From Chthoniobacteraceae bacterium (GTDB lineage: Bacteria > Verrucomicrobiota > Verrucomicrobiia > Chthoniobacterales > Chthoniobacteraceae): a DNA stretch of 64,000 nucleotides. Shown here one piece after another: positions 35,198 to 44,469 of the stretch. The stretch is taken from the NCBI GenBank assembly GCA_028293625.1, contig JAQGOL010000030.1, positions 124,001 to 188,000 of the forward strand, in the 5' to 3' direction. Both the position numbers and the translations under genes were made by a program. The notes beneath the pieces were generated by a model, which ran no database searches, was not told the DNA's origin, and worked only from the letters and a program-made list of their open reading frames with translations. Numbering within the stretch: the first letter of the stretch is position 1; each line of letters starts with the position of its first letter.

Positions 35198-36163
35198 TTA
35201 GACTTTTTCGTTTTCGCTGATTTTGAAGAGAGAAGAGACTGACTCGTCGCAGTGGATGCGCTTGATGCCTTCGCCGAGCAACTCAGCAATGCAGAGTTCG
35301 GTTAAAGGAAACCCCTCCGTCGAACGCACCGGCACGCTGTTGGTGGTGATCAGCTCGCTAAGCTGCGACCCTTTAAGCCGCTCAATGGCCAGATCCGAAA
35401 GGACGGCATGCGACACCGCGGCAATAATTTTGCCCGCGCCGCGCTCGGTAAGAATTCGCGCCGCGCTGGTGAGAGTTCCGGCCGTTTCGGTCAAATCATC
35501 CACCAAAAGGACTGATTTGCCTTCCACGTCGCCAATGACATTCATTGCTTCCGTTTCGGTTGGACTCTTGCGACGCTTCGCCACGATCGCCAGACCGCAT
35601 CCAAGCGCCTGGGAATAAGCAGATGCCATTTTTAACCCGCCTACGTCGGGTGATACCACAATAAGATCCTTCAAATGCCGCTCCCGGATATGACGAATCA
35701 ACACCGGCGCCGCGTAAAGATGATCAACAGGGATATCAAAAAAGCCGGCGACCTGCTGCGCATGCAGATCCATCGTCAGCACGCGGCTGACACCGGCGGC
35801 AGTTAACAGGTTGGCCACCAGCTTGGCGGTGATCGGCACCCGGGGTTGATCTTTGCGGTCCTGCCGCGCATATCCAAAGAATGGAAGCACAGCCGTGATC
35901 CGGGCCGCGCTTGCCCGTCGTGCCGCATCAACCATGATGAGCAGCTCCATCAGGTTCTGATTGGTGGGGGGCGAGGTCGGCTGGACGATGAAAACATCGC
36001 GACCGCGTATGTTTTCGTTAAACTTTACGTAGGTTTCTCCGTCGGGAAACGAAGTCACCGTCGCGTCTCCAAGAGGCACGCCGACAAAGGCGCAAATCCG
36101 GCGCGCCAACTCCAGGTGAGCGGAGCCGGTAAAGATCTTCAGTTCGAGACGTTCACGGAGCAT
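35198..36163 (-). CDS. prs: Ribose-phosphate pyrophosphokinase
   Basis: Makes PRPP from ribose-5-phosphate and ATP for nucleotide, histidine and tryptophan synthesis. The 321-residue product has FPDGETYVKFNENIRGRDV, the flexible-loop region YARQDRKDQPR, TMDLHAQQVAGFFDIP and the PRPP-binding VDDLTETAGTL. ATG 36163 is chosen; an in-frame extension to 36211 is not conserved. It is the first gene of the translation-related minus-strand operon. Confidence 0.95.
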   Translation of the reverse strand: MLRERLELKIFTGSAHLELARRICAFVGVPLGDATVTSFPDGETYVKFNENIRGRDVFIVQPTSPPTNQNLMELLIMVDAARRASAARITAVLPFFGYARQDRKDQPRVPITAKLVANLLTAAGVSRVLTMDLHAQQVAGFFDIPVDHLYAAPVLIRHIRERHLKDLIVVSPDVGGLKMASAYSQALGCGLAIVAKRRKSPTETEAMNVIGDVEGKSVLLVDDLTETAGTLTSAARILTERGAGKIIAAVSHAVLSDLAIERLKGSQLSELITTNSVPVRSTEGFPLTELCIAELLGEGIKRIHCDESVSSLFKISENEKV

Positions 36164-36489
36164 GGGAAAAAAACGGGAGGGCGACTTTAGAACGCAAGTT
36201 GAGAAAGACAAACGGAAAATGAGATGGGAAACACGCGCGTCGCGGGGATCGGGGCCGTCCCCGATTCGGGGCTAATCGAGGCGCTTGCGCGCAATTGAAA
36301 AAGGCCACGCAGCGCATGTGAAGCGAATCGCGAATCCGGCTCTTCGGAAATGATGCAACTAATTCATCTTGAGGCAATTACACAAAACTATTTAATTGAC
36401 ATCGATACGGCGTCCCACCATTCGCCTGTCCTCCAAAGCGATTGCAGATCGAAAACAAAGACCAACACTCAATTTTATCCATCTCGGAG
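36164..36489. other. Intergenic gap upstream of prs (minus) and the barrel pseudogene (plus)
   Basis: About 326 nt with both divergent promoters expected. A perfect TTGACA is seen on the plus strand near 36397, but no acceptable -10 follows at 16-18 nt. No RNA gene or repeat is seen. Confidence 0.4.
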
Positions 36490-36965
36490 ATGAAAAAACT
36501 CCTTACCGGCGCTCTTTTCACCGGCGTCATGCTGGTTTCCGGCTTTGCCGAGTCCGAATTAGCCGCCGGCAAAGAGTATGAAACGCCAGTGGAATTGCCG
36601 GCCTGCTTTACCGAGCACGAATTTCAGATCGACGTTTTTGGCGCTTACATTGACGGGAACAGCCGCGAACATGCCGGTGTGGGCAACAACAACGGACGCA
36701 ACTTCGAGAACTTCCCGGGCAGCCTCATATTACGCTTTCCCGACGACGCAGCCTCCCTTGCTCCTTATCTGTTTGCAGGTGGCGGTTTCCATATCGATGG
36801 CGACCACTGAGGGACCGCGCATACGGGCTTCGGAGTTGAATACCGGGTCGTGCCGCACCGGGATGGAATTTTCATCGACAGCCACTGGACATACTTTGGG
36901 GACCGTATGGTCACGGCCACCAAAATAACTTTGGCGGCAGAGCCGGTGTACGCCTCGTGTTTTAG
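36490..36965 (+). pseudogene. Dead paralogue of the adjacent small outer-membrane barrel
   Basis: Starts with a signal peptide (MKKLLTGALFTGVMLVSGFA) and follows the intact gene at 37146: PACFTEHEFQIDVFGAYID against PCFRDTEFQLDLFGTYTD. It lacks about 40 residues of the middle barrel and has an in-frame TGA at 36808-36810. Homology then continues (GTAHTGFGVEYRV...FIDSHWTYFGD), and a further shift near 36900 restores the barrel end NNFGGRAGVRLVF with stop at 36963-36965. Three independent lesions mean it is not an expressed full barrel; a truncated 106-residue product could still be made. Confidence 0.85.
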
Positions 36966-37145
36966 CAAGTATAATTAGAAACACTCCCAAGACGCACCTG
37001 ATCACTTTCAGCCCGCTCCTCTGTAACTAGGACGACGCATGGTGGCGATAAATTACCTTTACAGAACCCCATTGCTTTTTTACAGCTCCCCACAAGCGAG
37101 CTTGAGCTCGCAGACAAACCAAACCAAACCAAGGAATAGACACTG

Positions 37146-37682
37146 ATGAAAAATATCGCACTCAGCCTCGCTGCAGGCCTGGCTCTGGCCAGCTCCGCGT
37201 TTGCCGGCACTGAAGTTTCCCATAAAGATTTCAAAGGGACACCTCCGATGGCGGAGCCTTGCTTCCGCGACACTGAATTCCAGCTCGACCTGTTCGGCAC
37301 CTACACCGACAGCCGTCACTCCAGCCGTTACAGCGACGGTTTCGGTGGTGGACTCGCAGTCAACTACTTCTTCATGCGCTACATCGGTATCGGCGTTGAT
37401 GGCAATGTCTTTGATGGCAATGCAAATGGCGTCTGGGACGTGACCAGCCATCTGATCGCCCGTTACCCGATTGAAGGCGGCAGCTTCTGCTTTGCTCCTT
37501 ACGCCTTTGCAGGCGGCGGAGTTGAGACCGACGGCACCACTTCCGGCACCTACCATGCAGGTGGCGGCCTTGAATGGCGCGCAACCCATCAGTTCGGCAT
37601 CTTCGCTGAAGGCCGTTACACCTGGGCCGCTCAGAATAACGACGCTGCACAGGCTCGCCTGGGCGTTCGTTTCGCATTCTAA
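37146..37682 (+). CDS. Small outer-membrane beta-barrel protein
   Basis: A 178-residue protein with signal peptide MKNIALSLAAGLALASSAFA and an alternating-strand mature domain compatible with an eight-stranded barrel of the OmpA/OmpW type; it ends ARLGVRFAF, with the terminal Phe typical of Bam substrates. Two cysteines (PCF near residue 38 and SFCF near 116) could form a disulfide. AAGGA at 37131-37135 is a modest ribosome-binding site. A strong terminator follows, so it is probably monocistronic. Function unknown. Confidence 0.8.
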   Translation: MKNIALSLAAGLALASSAFAGTEVSHKDFKGTPPMAEPCFRDTEFQLDLFGTYTDSRHSSRYSDGFGGGLAVNYFFMRYIGIGVDGNVFDGNANGVWDVTSHLIARYPIEGGSFCFAPYAFAGGGVETDGTTSGTYHAGGGLEWRATHQFGIFAEGRYTWAAQNNDAAQARLGVRFAF

Positions 37683-37712
37683 GAAGCGACCTGGTCTTTA
37701 ACAGACTCAATA

Positions 37713-37745
37713 GCGCCGGGGTGGAAACACTCCGGCGCTTTTTTT
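37713..37745 (+). terminator. Intrinsic terminator after the barrel gene
   Basis: AGCGCCGGGGT (37713-37723) pairs with ACTCCGGCGCT (37730-37740), one G-T pair and a 6-nt loop, followed by an uninterrupted T-tract to 37745. Confidence 0.9.
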
Positions 37746-37913
37746 GTACCTGGGACCCTTGGCAGACTCTCTCTCATCAACGTTGAGATTGTGGAGAGGG
37801 TGGAAGGACATTGAGCACAGCGAAAGAGAGACGCTTGACTCTCTTCCACTGCTCGGAACAAATGCGCGTTCGCACTTTCGCGATACCCTCAAACCTTAAA
37901 CGGCTCACTCCCT

Positions 37914-38849
37914 ATGCGTTTCGGCATCAACACCTTCCTCTTCACTTCGCCCTTTCTTACCGAGAGCGTCTCCCTTTTTCCAAAGTTCAAAAAATGGGGG
38001 TTCGATTCGATTGAAATCCCCATCGAGGATCCTTCCCATATCGATCCGGCCAAAGTCCGCACCGCGCTTGAAAAAAACGGACTGGCCTGCGGCAGCATCT
38101 GCGCCGCGATGGGACCGGGACGCGATTTTCGCGGAACCGAAGAGGAACAAAAAACAGCGATGACCTACTGCAAGGCGCTGGTCGATCAGGCTGCCGTTAT
38201 CGGCTGCCCGCGTATCATCGGACCGCTTTACAGCGTAGTCGGACTGACCGGAGCACACGATGACGAGGCAAAAAAAGCGCATTTTGATTCCGTGGTGAAA
38301 AACCTGAAGGAACTGGCTCCCTACGCCGCAAGCAAAGGCATTGAGCTTTGCATTGAACCGCTCAATCGTTTTGAGACCGATTTCCTTAACACGGTCGATC
38401 AGGGGCTTAAGCTCATCAAGGCAGTGGGAGCCAAGAACGTCAAACTGCACCTCGATACGTTCCACATGAACATCGAGGAAAAAAGCCAGCCTGCCGCGAT
38501 TCGCAAAGCCGGCAAACTTCTTGGCCATTTCCATGCCTGCGGCACCGATCGCGGCACGCCCGGAAACGACTCACTCCAGTGGGCGCCGATTGTCGAGGCG
38601 CTCAAAGAGATCGGTTACGATGACGACGTGGTGATTGAATCGTTTACCACCGATGTGAAAGTCATCGCGCGCGCCGCAGCCATCTGGCGCAAGATCGAGC
38701 CCAAACGCGACGACATCGCCGTCAAAGGTCTCGAAAATCTCAAACGCTTTTTCGCCAAGGAAGAAAGCGCCGTCGCCGTCTCCAAGCCAGCGGCTTCAGC
38801 GCCCGCCGCCAAGCCTGCTGCCAAAGCGACTAAGAAAGCAGCTCGCTAA
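37914..38849 (+). CDS. Sugar phosphate isomerase/epimerase (xylose isomerase-like TIM barrel)
   Basis: A 311-residue TIM-barrel enzyme of the D-psicose/D-tagatose 3-epimerase superfamily, cytoplasmic by lack of signal. The metal-site strands are recognisable: Glu in LCIEPLNRFE, Asp and His in LHLDTFHMN, His in GHFHACGTDRGTPG and Glu in VVIESF. The C-terminal ~30 residues are an Ala/Lys/Pro-rich tail (AAKPAAKATKKAAR) not needed for the fold. It is 19 nt ahead of the DUF1080 gene, which suggests one transcript and a sugar-modifying role. Confidence 0.88.
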   Translation: MRFGINTFLFTSPFLTESVSLFPKFKKWGFDSIEIPIEDPSHIDPAKVRTALEKNGLACGSICAAMGPGRDFRGTEEEQKTAMTYCKALVDQAAVIGCPRIIGPLYSVVGLTGAHDDEAKKAHFDSVVKNLKELAPYAASKGIELCIEPLNRFETDFLNTVDQGLKLIKAVGAKNVKLHLDTFHMNIEEKSQPAAIRKAGKLLGHFHACGTDRGTPGNDSLQWAPIVEALKEIGYDDDVVIESFTTDVKVIARAAAIWRKIEPKRDDIAVKGLENLKRFFAKEESAVAVSKPAASAPAAKPAAKATKKAAR

Positions 38850-38868
38850 ACGTTCACACTCCCACAAA

Positions 38869-39582
38869 ATGAAACTTCTCCCCTCCTTCCTCGCCATTAC
38901 CCTGCTCGCCGCGCCGCTGATTCATGCCGGAGAAAAATCCTTGTTTGACGGCAAGGAACTGACCGGCTGGAAAGGCCAGCCTGAATTCTGGAGCGTTCAG
39001 GATGGCGCCATCACTGGCAAGACCACCAAGGACGTTCCCGTTAAGGAAAACACTTTCTTAATCTGGCAAGGCGGCAACGTCTCCGACTTCGAGCTCACCC
39101 TTAAATACAAAATCGTCGATGAAAACGGCGAAGGAAAAGGGTTCGGCAACTCCGGCATCCAATACCGCAGCAAGGTGGTGAAACCCGAGTATTCGGTCGT
39201 GGCCGGTTATCAGGCCGATTTTGAAGTCGGCAAAACCTATAGCGGCATCCTTTACGAGGAGAAAGGTCGCGGAATCCTGGCGCAACGCGGTGAAAAAACC
39301 GTGATCCATGAAGGAGAAGCGCCAAACAAACCGAAGATTGAAAAGACGGGCCAGGTCGGCGTCAGCGATGAGATTCAAGCGGCCATCAAGCCGGGCGACT
39401 GGAACGAATACAAAGTCGTGGCCAAAGGCGGCCATCTCCAACATTTCATCAATGGCAAACAAACCGTCGATGTAACCGATGAAACCGCAGTCGGCGCCAA
39501 GAGCGGCGTGCTTGCGCTTCAGCTCCATGCCGGCCCGCCAATGACGGTCCAGTTCAAGGACCTGATCCTTAAGACCGAATAA
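38869..39582 (+). CDS. Secreted DUF1080 (3-keto-disaccharide hydrolase-like) protein
   Basis: A 237-residue protein with signal peptide (MKLLPSFLAITLLAAPLIHA) and one concanavalin-like DUF1080 domain: SLFDGKELTGWKG, WSVQDGAITGKT, FELTLKYKI, NSGIQYRS, WNEYKVVAKGGHLQHFINGK, SGVLALQLHAGP. Members of this family are associated with cleavage of 3-keto-glycosides. In context, with an epimerase upstream and an oxidoreductase downstream, a periplasmic role in 3-keto-sugar processing is likely but inferred. Confidence 0.9.
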   Translation: MKLLPSFLAITLLAAPLIHAGEKSLFDGKELTGWKGQPEFWSVQDGAITGKTTKDVPVKENTFLIWQGGNVSDFELTLKYKIVDENGEGKGFGNSGIQYRSKVVKPEYSVVAGYQADFEVGKTYSGILYEEKGRGILAQRGEKTVIHEGEAPNKPKIEKTGQVGVSDEIQAAIKPGDWNEYKVVAKGGHLQHFINGKQTVDVTDETAVGAKSGVLALQLHAGPPMTVQFKDLILKTE

Positions 39583-39599
39583 TCGGCAGCTGGTTTAAC

Positions 39600-39631
39600 A
39601 AGGCCACCGGAGCAATCCGGTGGCCTTTTTT
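39600..39631 (+). terminator. Intrinsic terminator after the DUF1080 gene
   Basis: AAGGCCACCGG (39600-39610) and CCGGTGGCCTT (39617-39627) form an 11-bp stem with a 6-nt loop and end in a T-tract. Confidence 0.9.
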
Positions 39632-39739
39632 GGATACTTGCCCGTGACCCACTGGCACGGCTCTTTCGAATCCGGCGTAGTGCAATCCTAAGGATTCACA
39701 CGGCTGTCGGATCAAATCACCAACCCACGCACTCCTCCT

Positions 39740-40666
39740 ATGAAACTTCGTTTTTTAAGCACCCTCATTCTTGCCGGCGCGATGCTGCCGGCCACCCTTG
39801 GCGCCGCGACCGCCGATGGCAAAAAGAGTATCGTAATGATCGCCGGCCGTCCAAGCCACGGTCCCGGAGAGCACGAGCACAATGCCGGCATCCAGCTTCT
39901 GGCCAAGTGCCTTGGCCAGGGTGCAGGCAAGGCCGTTGAAGTCAAAACCCATCTTAATGCCGAATGGCCCTCCCCGGAAGAGTTTGCCGCTGCGGACACC
40001 GTTGTCGTTTATTCTGACGGCGGCGGCGGACATCCCGCTCTTCAAGGAGAACATCTTAAGGAGCTGGCCGCCCAGATGAAGCGCGGCTGTGGTTTTGTCT
40101 GTCTCCATTACGCGGTGGAAGTGCCAACGGCCAAAGGCGGGCCTGAGTTCCGGGACTGGCTGGGCGGCTATTTTGAGGAAAACTGGTCGGTCAATCCCCA
40201 TTGGCAGGCCGATTTCAAAGCGCTTCCCAAGCACGCCATCAGCAATGGAGTAAGTCCATTTTCAACCAGCGATGAATGGTATTTCCATATGCGATTCAAG
40301 GACGGCATGGCCGGTGTCACCCCGATCCTCACCGATATCCCTCCCGAGAGCACAATGAGCCGCAAGGATGATCCGCATGCAGGCAATCCCGCGGTCCGCG
40401 CCGAAGTAGCGGCCAAAGTGCCCCAGCATGTTGCCTGGGCGGTGGAACGTCCCGATGGCGGACGTGGCTTTGGCTTTACCGGCGGTCATTATCACAAAGG
40501 GTGGGGCAATGAAGATCAGCGAAAGCTGGTGCTCAATGCGATCCTCTGGAGCGCGAAAGCCGAGGTGCCCGCCAATGGTCTCATCTCAACCGTCAGCGCT
40601 GAAGAGCTGCTCGCTAATCAGGACGAAAAAGGGCAAAAGCCCAAGCCCGCCACGCCGGTCAAGTAA
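39740..40666 (+). CDS. Secreted ThuA-like domain protein
   Basis: A 308-residue protein with signal peptide (FLSTLILAGAMLPATLGAA) and a ThuA-like, glutamine-amidotransferase-type fold: KSIVMIAGRPSHGPGEHEHNAG, TVVVYSDGGGGHPA, GCGFVCLHYAVE, DEWYFHMRF and GFGFTGGHYHKGW are typical of the PVC members. The role of ThuA is not settled; it is linked to disaccharide utilisation. It lies between two terminators, so it is probably its own unit within the sugar cluster. Confidence 0.87.
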   Translation: MKLRFLSTLILAGAMLPATLGAATADGKKSIVMIAGRPSHGPGEHEHNAGIQLLAKCLGQGAGKAVEVKTHLNAEWPSPEEFAAADTVVVYSDGGGGHPALQGEHLKELAAQMKRGCGFVCLHYAVEVPTAKGGPEFRDWLGGYFEENWSVNPHWQADFKALPKHAISNGVSPFSTSDEWYFHMRFKDGMAGVTPILTDIPPESTMSRKDDPHAGNPAVRAEVAAKVPQHVAWAVERPDGGRGFGFTGGHYHKGWGNEDQRKLVLNAILWSAKAEVPANGLISTVSAEELLANQDEKGQKPKPATPVK

Positions 40667-40692
40667 CCGCGTATTTTAAGAAGTCTGTTTCA

Positions 40693-40724
40693 GGAAAAGG
40701 CGCCGCATCTCCGGCGCCTTTTCC
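40693..40724 (+). terminator. Intrinsic terminator after the ThuA-like gene
   Basis: GGAAAAGGCGCCG (40693-40705) pairs perfectly with 40712-40724 around a 6-nt loop; the GC core is directly followed by TTTT. Confidence 0.8.
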
Positions 40725-40774
40725 ACGACCGCTTTGCCACAAAAACTTGCCCCCCGCCCCACGATCTCCTCCCA

Positions 40775-43700
40775 ATGAATACCCGCCAGACTCTCGCAAT
40801 CCTTTCCACGTCGATTGGTGCCGTGCTGCCGTTATGCGCCGCGCAACCTGCCAAACCCGTATTTACATCACCCCTGGTCCATACCGAACCGGTTGCGATC
40901 AAAGCCGATCTTACCGGAGCCAAAGAGCTGTTCCTGGTGGCAACCGATGGCGCGGACGGTTTTAATGCCGACTGGGCGGATTGGATGGAACCCGTGCTCA
41001 TCAAGGCCGACGGGACCCGGATCAAGCTCACTGAGCTTAAGCCAAAAGCGGCCAATGTCGCCTGGGGGAAAATGGCGCTTAACGGAAGTCCCGATGGAAT
41101 TAATCCGATGCGGGTCAACGGAAAAAATGTCCCTTTTGGATTCGGCGCGCATGCACCGTCTCTGATTGGCTTCGACCTGCCGGCGGGGGTGGTCGGCCTG
41201 GAGGCGAAAGGCGGCATTGATGAAGGAGGCACGGCCCAGGGCACGGGAGCCACCGTCAAGTTCATGGTTTTCACCGAGCAACCGCCGGCGAAAATCCTTG
41301 CAGTCTCCACCGGCGGTGGCGACGCGGGGGACAAACCGTATGGGCTCGAAGCTGCCAAGGAAGCAGTCACCAAAATGGTCACGCCGGAAGGGCTTTCCGT
41401 GAGCCTTTTTGCCGCGGAACCGATGATTCAGAATCCGACCAACATTGACATTGATCATCGTGGCCGGGTCTGGGCAACCGAGGCCGTCAATTACCGGGGC
41501 AAGATGGATTTGCGACCCGCCGGCGACCGGGTGGTGATTCTGGAAGACTCCGATGGCGACGGCATGGCCGACAAGGAGACGACATTTTTTCAGGATGTAA
41601 AACTGACCAATCCGCTCGGCATTTGTGTGATGCCCCAACTGGCCACGGCTGGAACGCAGGTGCTCGTCAGCGCCGCTCCAAACCTCTGGCTTCTCACCGA
41701 TACCGATGGCGACGACAAAGCCGACAAAGCCGAGATTCTTCTGAAAGTGGGCGGAAGCTGGAATCACGATCATCAGCTTCACTCCTTCAATTTTGGAGTG
41801 GATGGAAAATTCTATTTCAACATCGGCAATGAGTCTCAGAAGATCACCAATGCCGATGGTTCGCCTATTGTCGACATGGCCGGAAACGAGATCAACAACA
41901 CCGGCAAACCTTACCGGCAGGGCATGGTCTTTCGCGCTGATCTTGTGAACGGGAAGCTGGCGAACATCGAGACGCTCGGATGGAACTTTCGCAATAACTA
42001 CGAAGTTTGCATCGATTCATTTGGTACGCTTTGGCAGTCCGATAATGATGATGATGGCAATAAAGGTGTCCGCATCAATTATGTGATGGAGTTTGGCAAC
42101 TACGGGTTTACCGACGAGATCACCGGGGCCGGCTGGTCCGCGCCGCGCACCAATCTTGAATCCGAGATTCCCAGGCGGCATTGGCATTTGAATGATCCGG
42201 GGGTTGTGCCGAATCTGCTTCAGACCGGTGCCGGTTCGCCAACAGGCATTCTTTTAAATGAAGGGACGCTTCTTGGGAAAATGTTCACCAATCAGCTTAT
42301 CCATTGCGATGCGGGCCCGCGGACCGTGCGCGCTTATCCGGTTGAAAACGATGGAGCAGGCTATAAAGCGACCATGGTCGATATCCTCACGGCGCCAAAC
42401 GACACGTGGTATCGCCCATCGGATGTGAGTATCGCGCCCGACGGTTCGCTTTTCATTGCCGACTGGTACGATCCAGGCGTTGGCGGTCATGCAATGGGCG
42501 ACAACGACGGGGCAAAAATGCGTGGACGGCTTTACCGGGTTGCACCTGCCGGAGCAAAGCTAAGCGTGCCGAAGGCGGATTTCTCGACCGCAGCCGGTGC
42601 AGCCGCCGCGTTGCAATCGCCAAACCACGGCACACAATATGCCGCCTGGCAAAAACTGCATGCGCTCGGAGCGCAAGCGCAGCCTGACTTGGAAAAGCTC
42701 TGGAAAAACGAGAATCCGCGCATTCGCGCCCGGGCGATCCACCTGCTTGCCCGCATCCCAGGCAATGCCCAAAGCGCACTCGATGCCGCACTTTCCGACC
42801 CGGATCCAAATTTGCGAATTGCCGGAATGCGATTCGCACGGGAACTAAAACTCGACGTGGTTGTCGCGACAAAAAAACTGCTTAAAGATCCCAGTGCCCA
42901 GGTGCGCCGGGAATGCGCCATCGCCCTTCGCGGCATCTCATCACCGGAGGCTCCCGCTCTTTGGGCCTCACTCGCCCAACAGCACGACGGAAATGACCGC
43001 TGGTATCTCGAAGCACTCGGCATCGGCGCTTCCGGCAATGAAGAACGCTTTTTCGATGCATGGCTCGCTGCGGCCGGCACCCAGTGGAATTCCCCGGCCG
43101 GCCGCGACATTGTATGGCGATCGCGCACCCCAAAAGCCGCGGCTTACCTGGCGAAAATCATTGCCGATAACGCAGTGGCGGCACCGGAGAAACTGCGATT
43201 CATCCGTGCATTCGATTTCCTGACGGCGAGCCCTGAAAAAAGCAGTGCGCTCATATCCCTGGCTGGCGGTGCGAATGAGTCAGTCACTATTGAAGCGCTA
43301 AGCCGGCTTGCGAAAACGGGTCTTTCCGACAGTCCGGAAGTAAAGGCCGCGATCAGCAGCGTGCTTGCCGCTTCCAAAGAGACCCCGCGCTTTGTCTCGT
43401 TGGTGCGCGATTTCCGGCTGAAGGGAGAGGGAGCCGCGCTGCTTGATGTAGCGCTAAAAAAACCGACGGATCCTTCCGCGGTAGAAGCCGTGCGCATGGT
43501 GCTGGCGGAGAGCGATGCCTCGAATCTTATCAATACCGCAGCCTCCCAGCCGGGCGGCGCGAAACTGATCGACCTTCTCGGGGCAAACAGCGATCGCGGC
43601 GGATTGAATGTTCTCATGCCCATTCTTACCGATCCGAACCGGGAACCGGCACTCCGCGGGGCGGCAGTCTCGGCCATGGCGCGCACCCCCCAGGGTGTTG

Positions 43701-44305
43701 AAGCGCTCCTGAAACTTGCCAGGGAAGGCAAATTTCCCGAAAGCCTCAAATTGATTGCCACGGGGGCGCTCAACTCCGTGCAGTTGCCCAAATATAAAGA
43801 CCAGATCGCCCAGCTTTTCCCGGCTCCAAACGCGCTGGGAGGCAAACCACTTCCTCCCATTGCAGAACTTGTAAAGGCAAAGGGCGACGCAGCTCGCGGC
43901 AAGATGCTTTTTGAAAAAGCGGAGACCACCTGCGTAAGCTGCCATCGGGCAGGCGCGGCCGGAGTTGATTTCGCCCCTGCCCTGAGCGAAATCGGCAGCA
44001 AGCTCGGCAAAGATGCGCTTTACGAATCGATCATTAATCCCAATGCGGGCATCTCAATGGGATTTGAAACGTGGCTGATTGAAACCAAAAACGGCGGCGC
44101 CGCAATGGGCTTGATTCGCAGTGAAACCGCGGAAGAACTCGTGCTTGCGCTGCCCATGGGCATTACCAACAAGTTTTCGAAAAAAGAGATCGCGAAACGG
44201 GAGAAGTTGCCAAACTCGATCATGCCGAGCGGCCTCAATCAGGCGCTCAGCCAGCAGGATCTCGTTGATATGGTGGAATACCTCGCCTCGCTTAAAAAAC
44301 CGTAA
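40775..44305 (+). CDS. PVC-type secreted dehydrogenase: NPCBM, beta-propeller, HEAT repeats and cytochrome c
   Basis: A 1176-residue exported protein. Order: signal peptide (1-23), NPCBM-like domain (about 30-175; DGINPMRVNGKNVPFGFGAHAPS), soluble glucose/sorbosone dehydrogenase-like propeller (about 200-590) with DSDGDGMADK and DTDGDDKADK calcium-type loops, HEAT-like helical repeats (about 620-1020), and a heme domain of the Planctomycetes type with CVSCH (Cys1053, Cys1056, His1057). These proteins are thought to oxidise carbohydrates and pass electrons to the heme. It is the last plus-strand gene of the sugar cluster and has its own terminator. Confidence 0.9.
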   Translation: MNTRQTLAILSTSIGAVLPLCAAQPAKPVFTSPLVHTEPVAIKADLTGAKELFLVATDGADGFNADWADWMEPVLIKADGTRIKLTELKPKAANVAWGKMALNGSPDGINPMRVNGKNVPFGFGAHAPSLIGFDLPAGVVGLEAKGGIDEGGTAQGTGATVKFMVFTEQPPAKILAVSTGGGDAGDKPYGLEAAKEAVTKMVTPEGLSVSLFAAEPMIQNPTNIDIDHRGRVWATEAVNYRGKMDLRPAGDRVVILEDSDGDGMADKETTFFQDVKLTNPLGICVMPQLATAGTQVLVSAAPNLWLLTDTDGDDKADKAEILLKVGGSWNHDHQLHSFNFGVDGKFYFNIGNESQKITNADGSPIVDMAGNEINNTGKPYRQGMVFRADLVNGKLANIETLGWNFRNNYEVCIDSFGTLWQSDNDDDGNKGVRINYVMEFGNYGFTDEITGAGWSAPRTNLESEIPRRHWHLNDPGVVPNLLQTGAGSPTGILLNEGTLLGKMFTNQLIHCDAGPRTVRAYPVENDGAGYKATMVDILTAPNDTWYRPSDVSIAPDGSLFIADWYDPGVGGHAMGDNDGAKMRGRLYRVAPAGAKLSVPKADFSTAAGAAAALQSPNHGTQYAAWQKLHALGAQAQPDLEKLWKNENPRIRARAIHLLARIPGNAQSALDAALSDPDPNLRIAGMRFARELKLDVVVATKKLLKDPSAQVRRECAIALRGISSPEAPALWASLAQQHDGNDRWYLEALGIGASGNEERFFDAWLAAAGTQWNSPAGRDIVWRSRTPKAAAYLAKIIADNAVAAPEKLRFIRAFDFLTASPEKSSALISLAGGANESVTIEALSRLAKTGLSDSPEVKAAISSVLAASKETPRFVSLVRDFRLKGEGAALLDVALKKPTDPSAVEAVRMVLAESDASNLINTAASQPGGAKLIDLLGANSDRGGLNVLMPILTDPNREPALRGAAVSAMARTPQGVEALLKLAREGKFPESLKLIATGALNSVQLPKYKDQIAQLFPAPNALGGKPLPPIAELVKAKGDAARGKMLFEKAETTCVSCHRAGAAGVDFAPALSEIGSKLGKDALYESIINPNAGISMGFETWLIETKNGGAAMGLIRSETAEELVLALPMGITNKFSKKEIAKREKLPNSIMPSGLNQALSQQDLVDMVEYLASLKKP

Positions 44306-44327
44306 TTGTTACTTCCAATAAATTGAT

Positions 44328-44360
44328 GCGATGGAACGAAATGTTCCATCGCGTCTTTTT
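44328..44360 (+). terminator. Intrinsic terminator after the PVC dehydrogenase
   Basis: GCGATGGAAC (44328-44337) pairs with GTTCCATCGC (44343-44352) around a 5-nt loop, followed by GTCTTTTT. Confidence 0.9.
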
Positions 44361-44392
44361 AGCCGCGTGCTATCCGTCACGCTTCCATAAAA

Positions 44393-44430
44393 AATCGCCG
44401 TTCTTTCGGATAAACGAAAGAACGGCGATT
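44393..44430 (-). terminator. Intrinsic terminator after the pseudopilin gene
   Basis: A perfect 16-bp inverted repeat (44393-44408 and 44415-44430) with loop GATAAA. On the minus strand it runs into a T6 tract, fitting the convergent pseudopilin gene; the plus-strand side has no T-tract. Confidence 0.88.
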
Positions 44431-44469
44431 AGAGCCGCCTTATATTTAAAAAGCGTAAGTCCGGCTTGG

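Noticed and set aside
36390-36425. Perfect TTGACA near 36397 as promoter of the barrel pseudogene
   Set aside because: No acceptable -10 hexamer at 16-18 nt.
37115-37135. Short AAACC tandem repeats before the barrel gene
   Set aside because: Only three units; too short to call a repeat locus.
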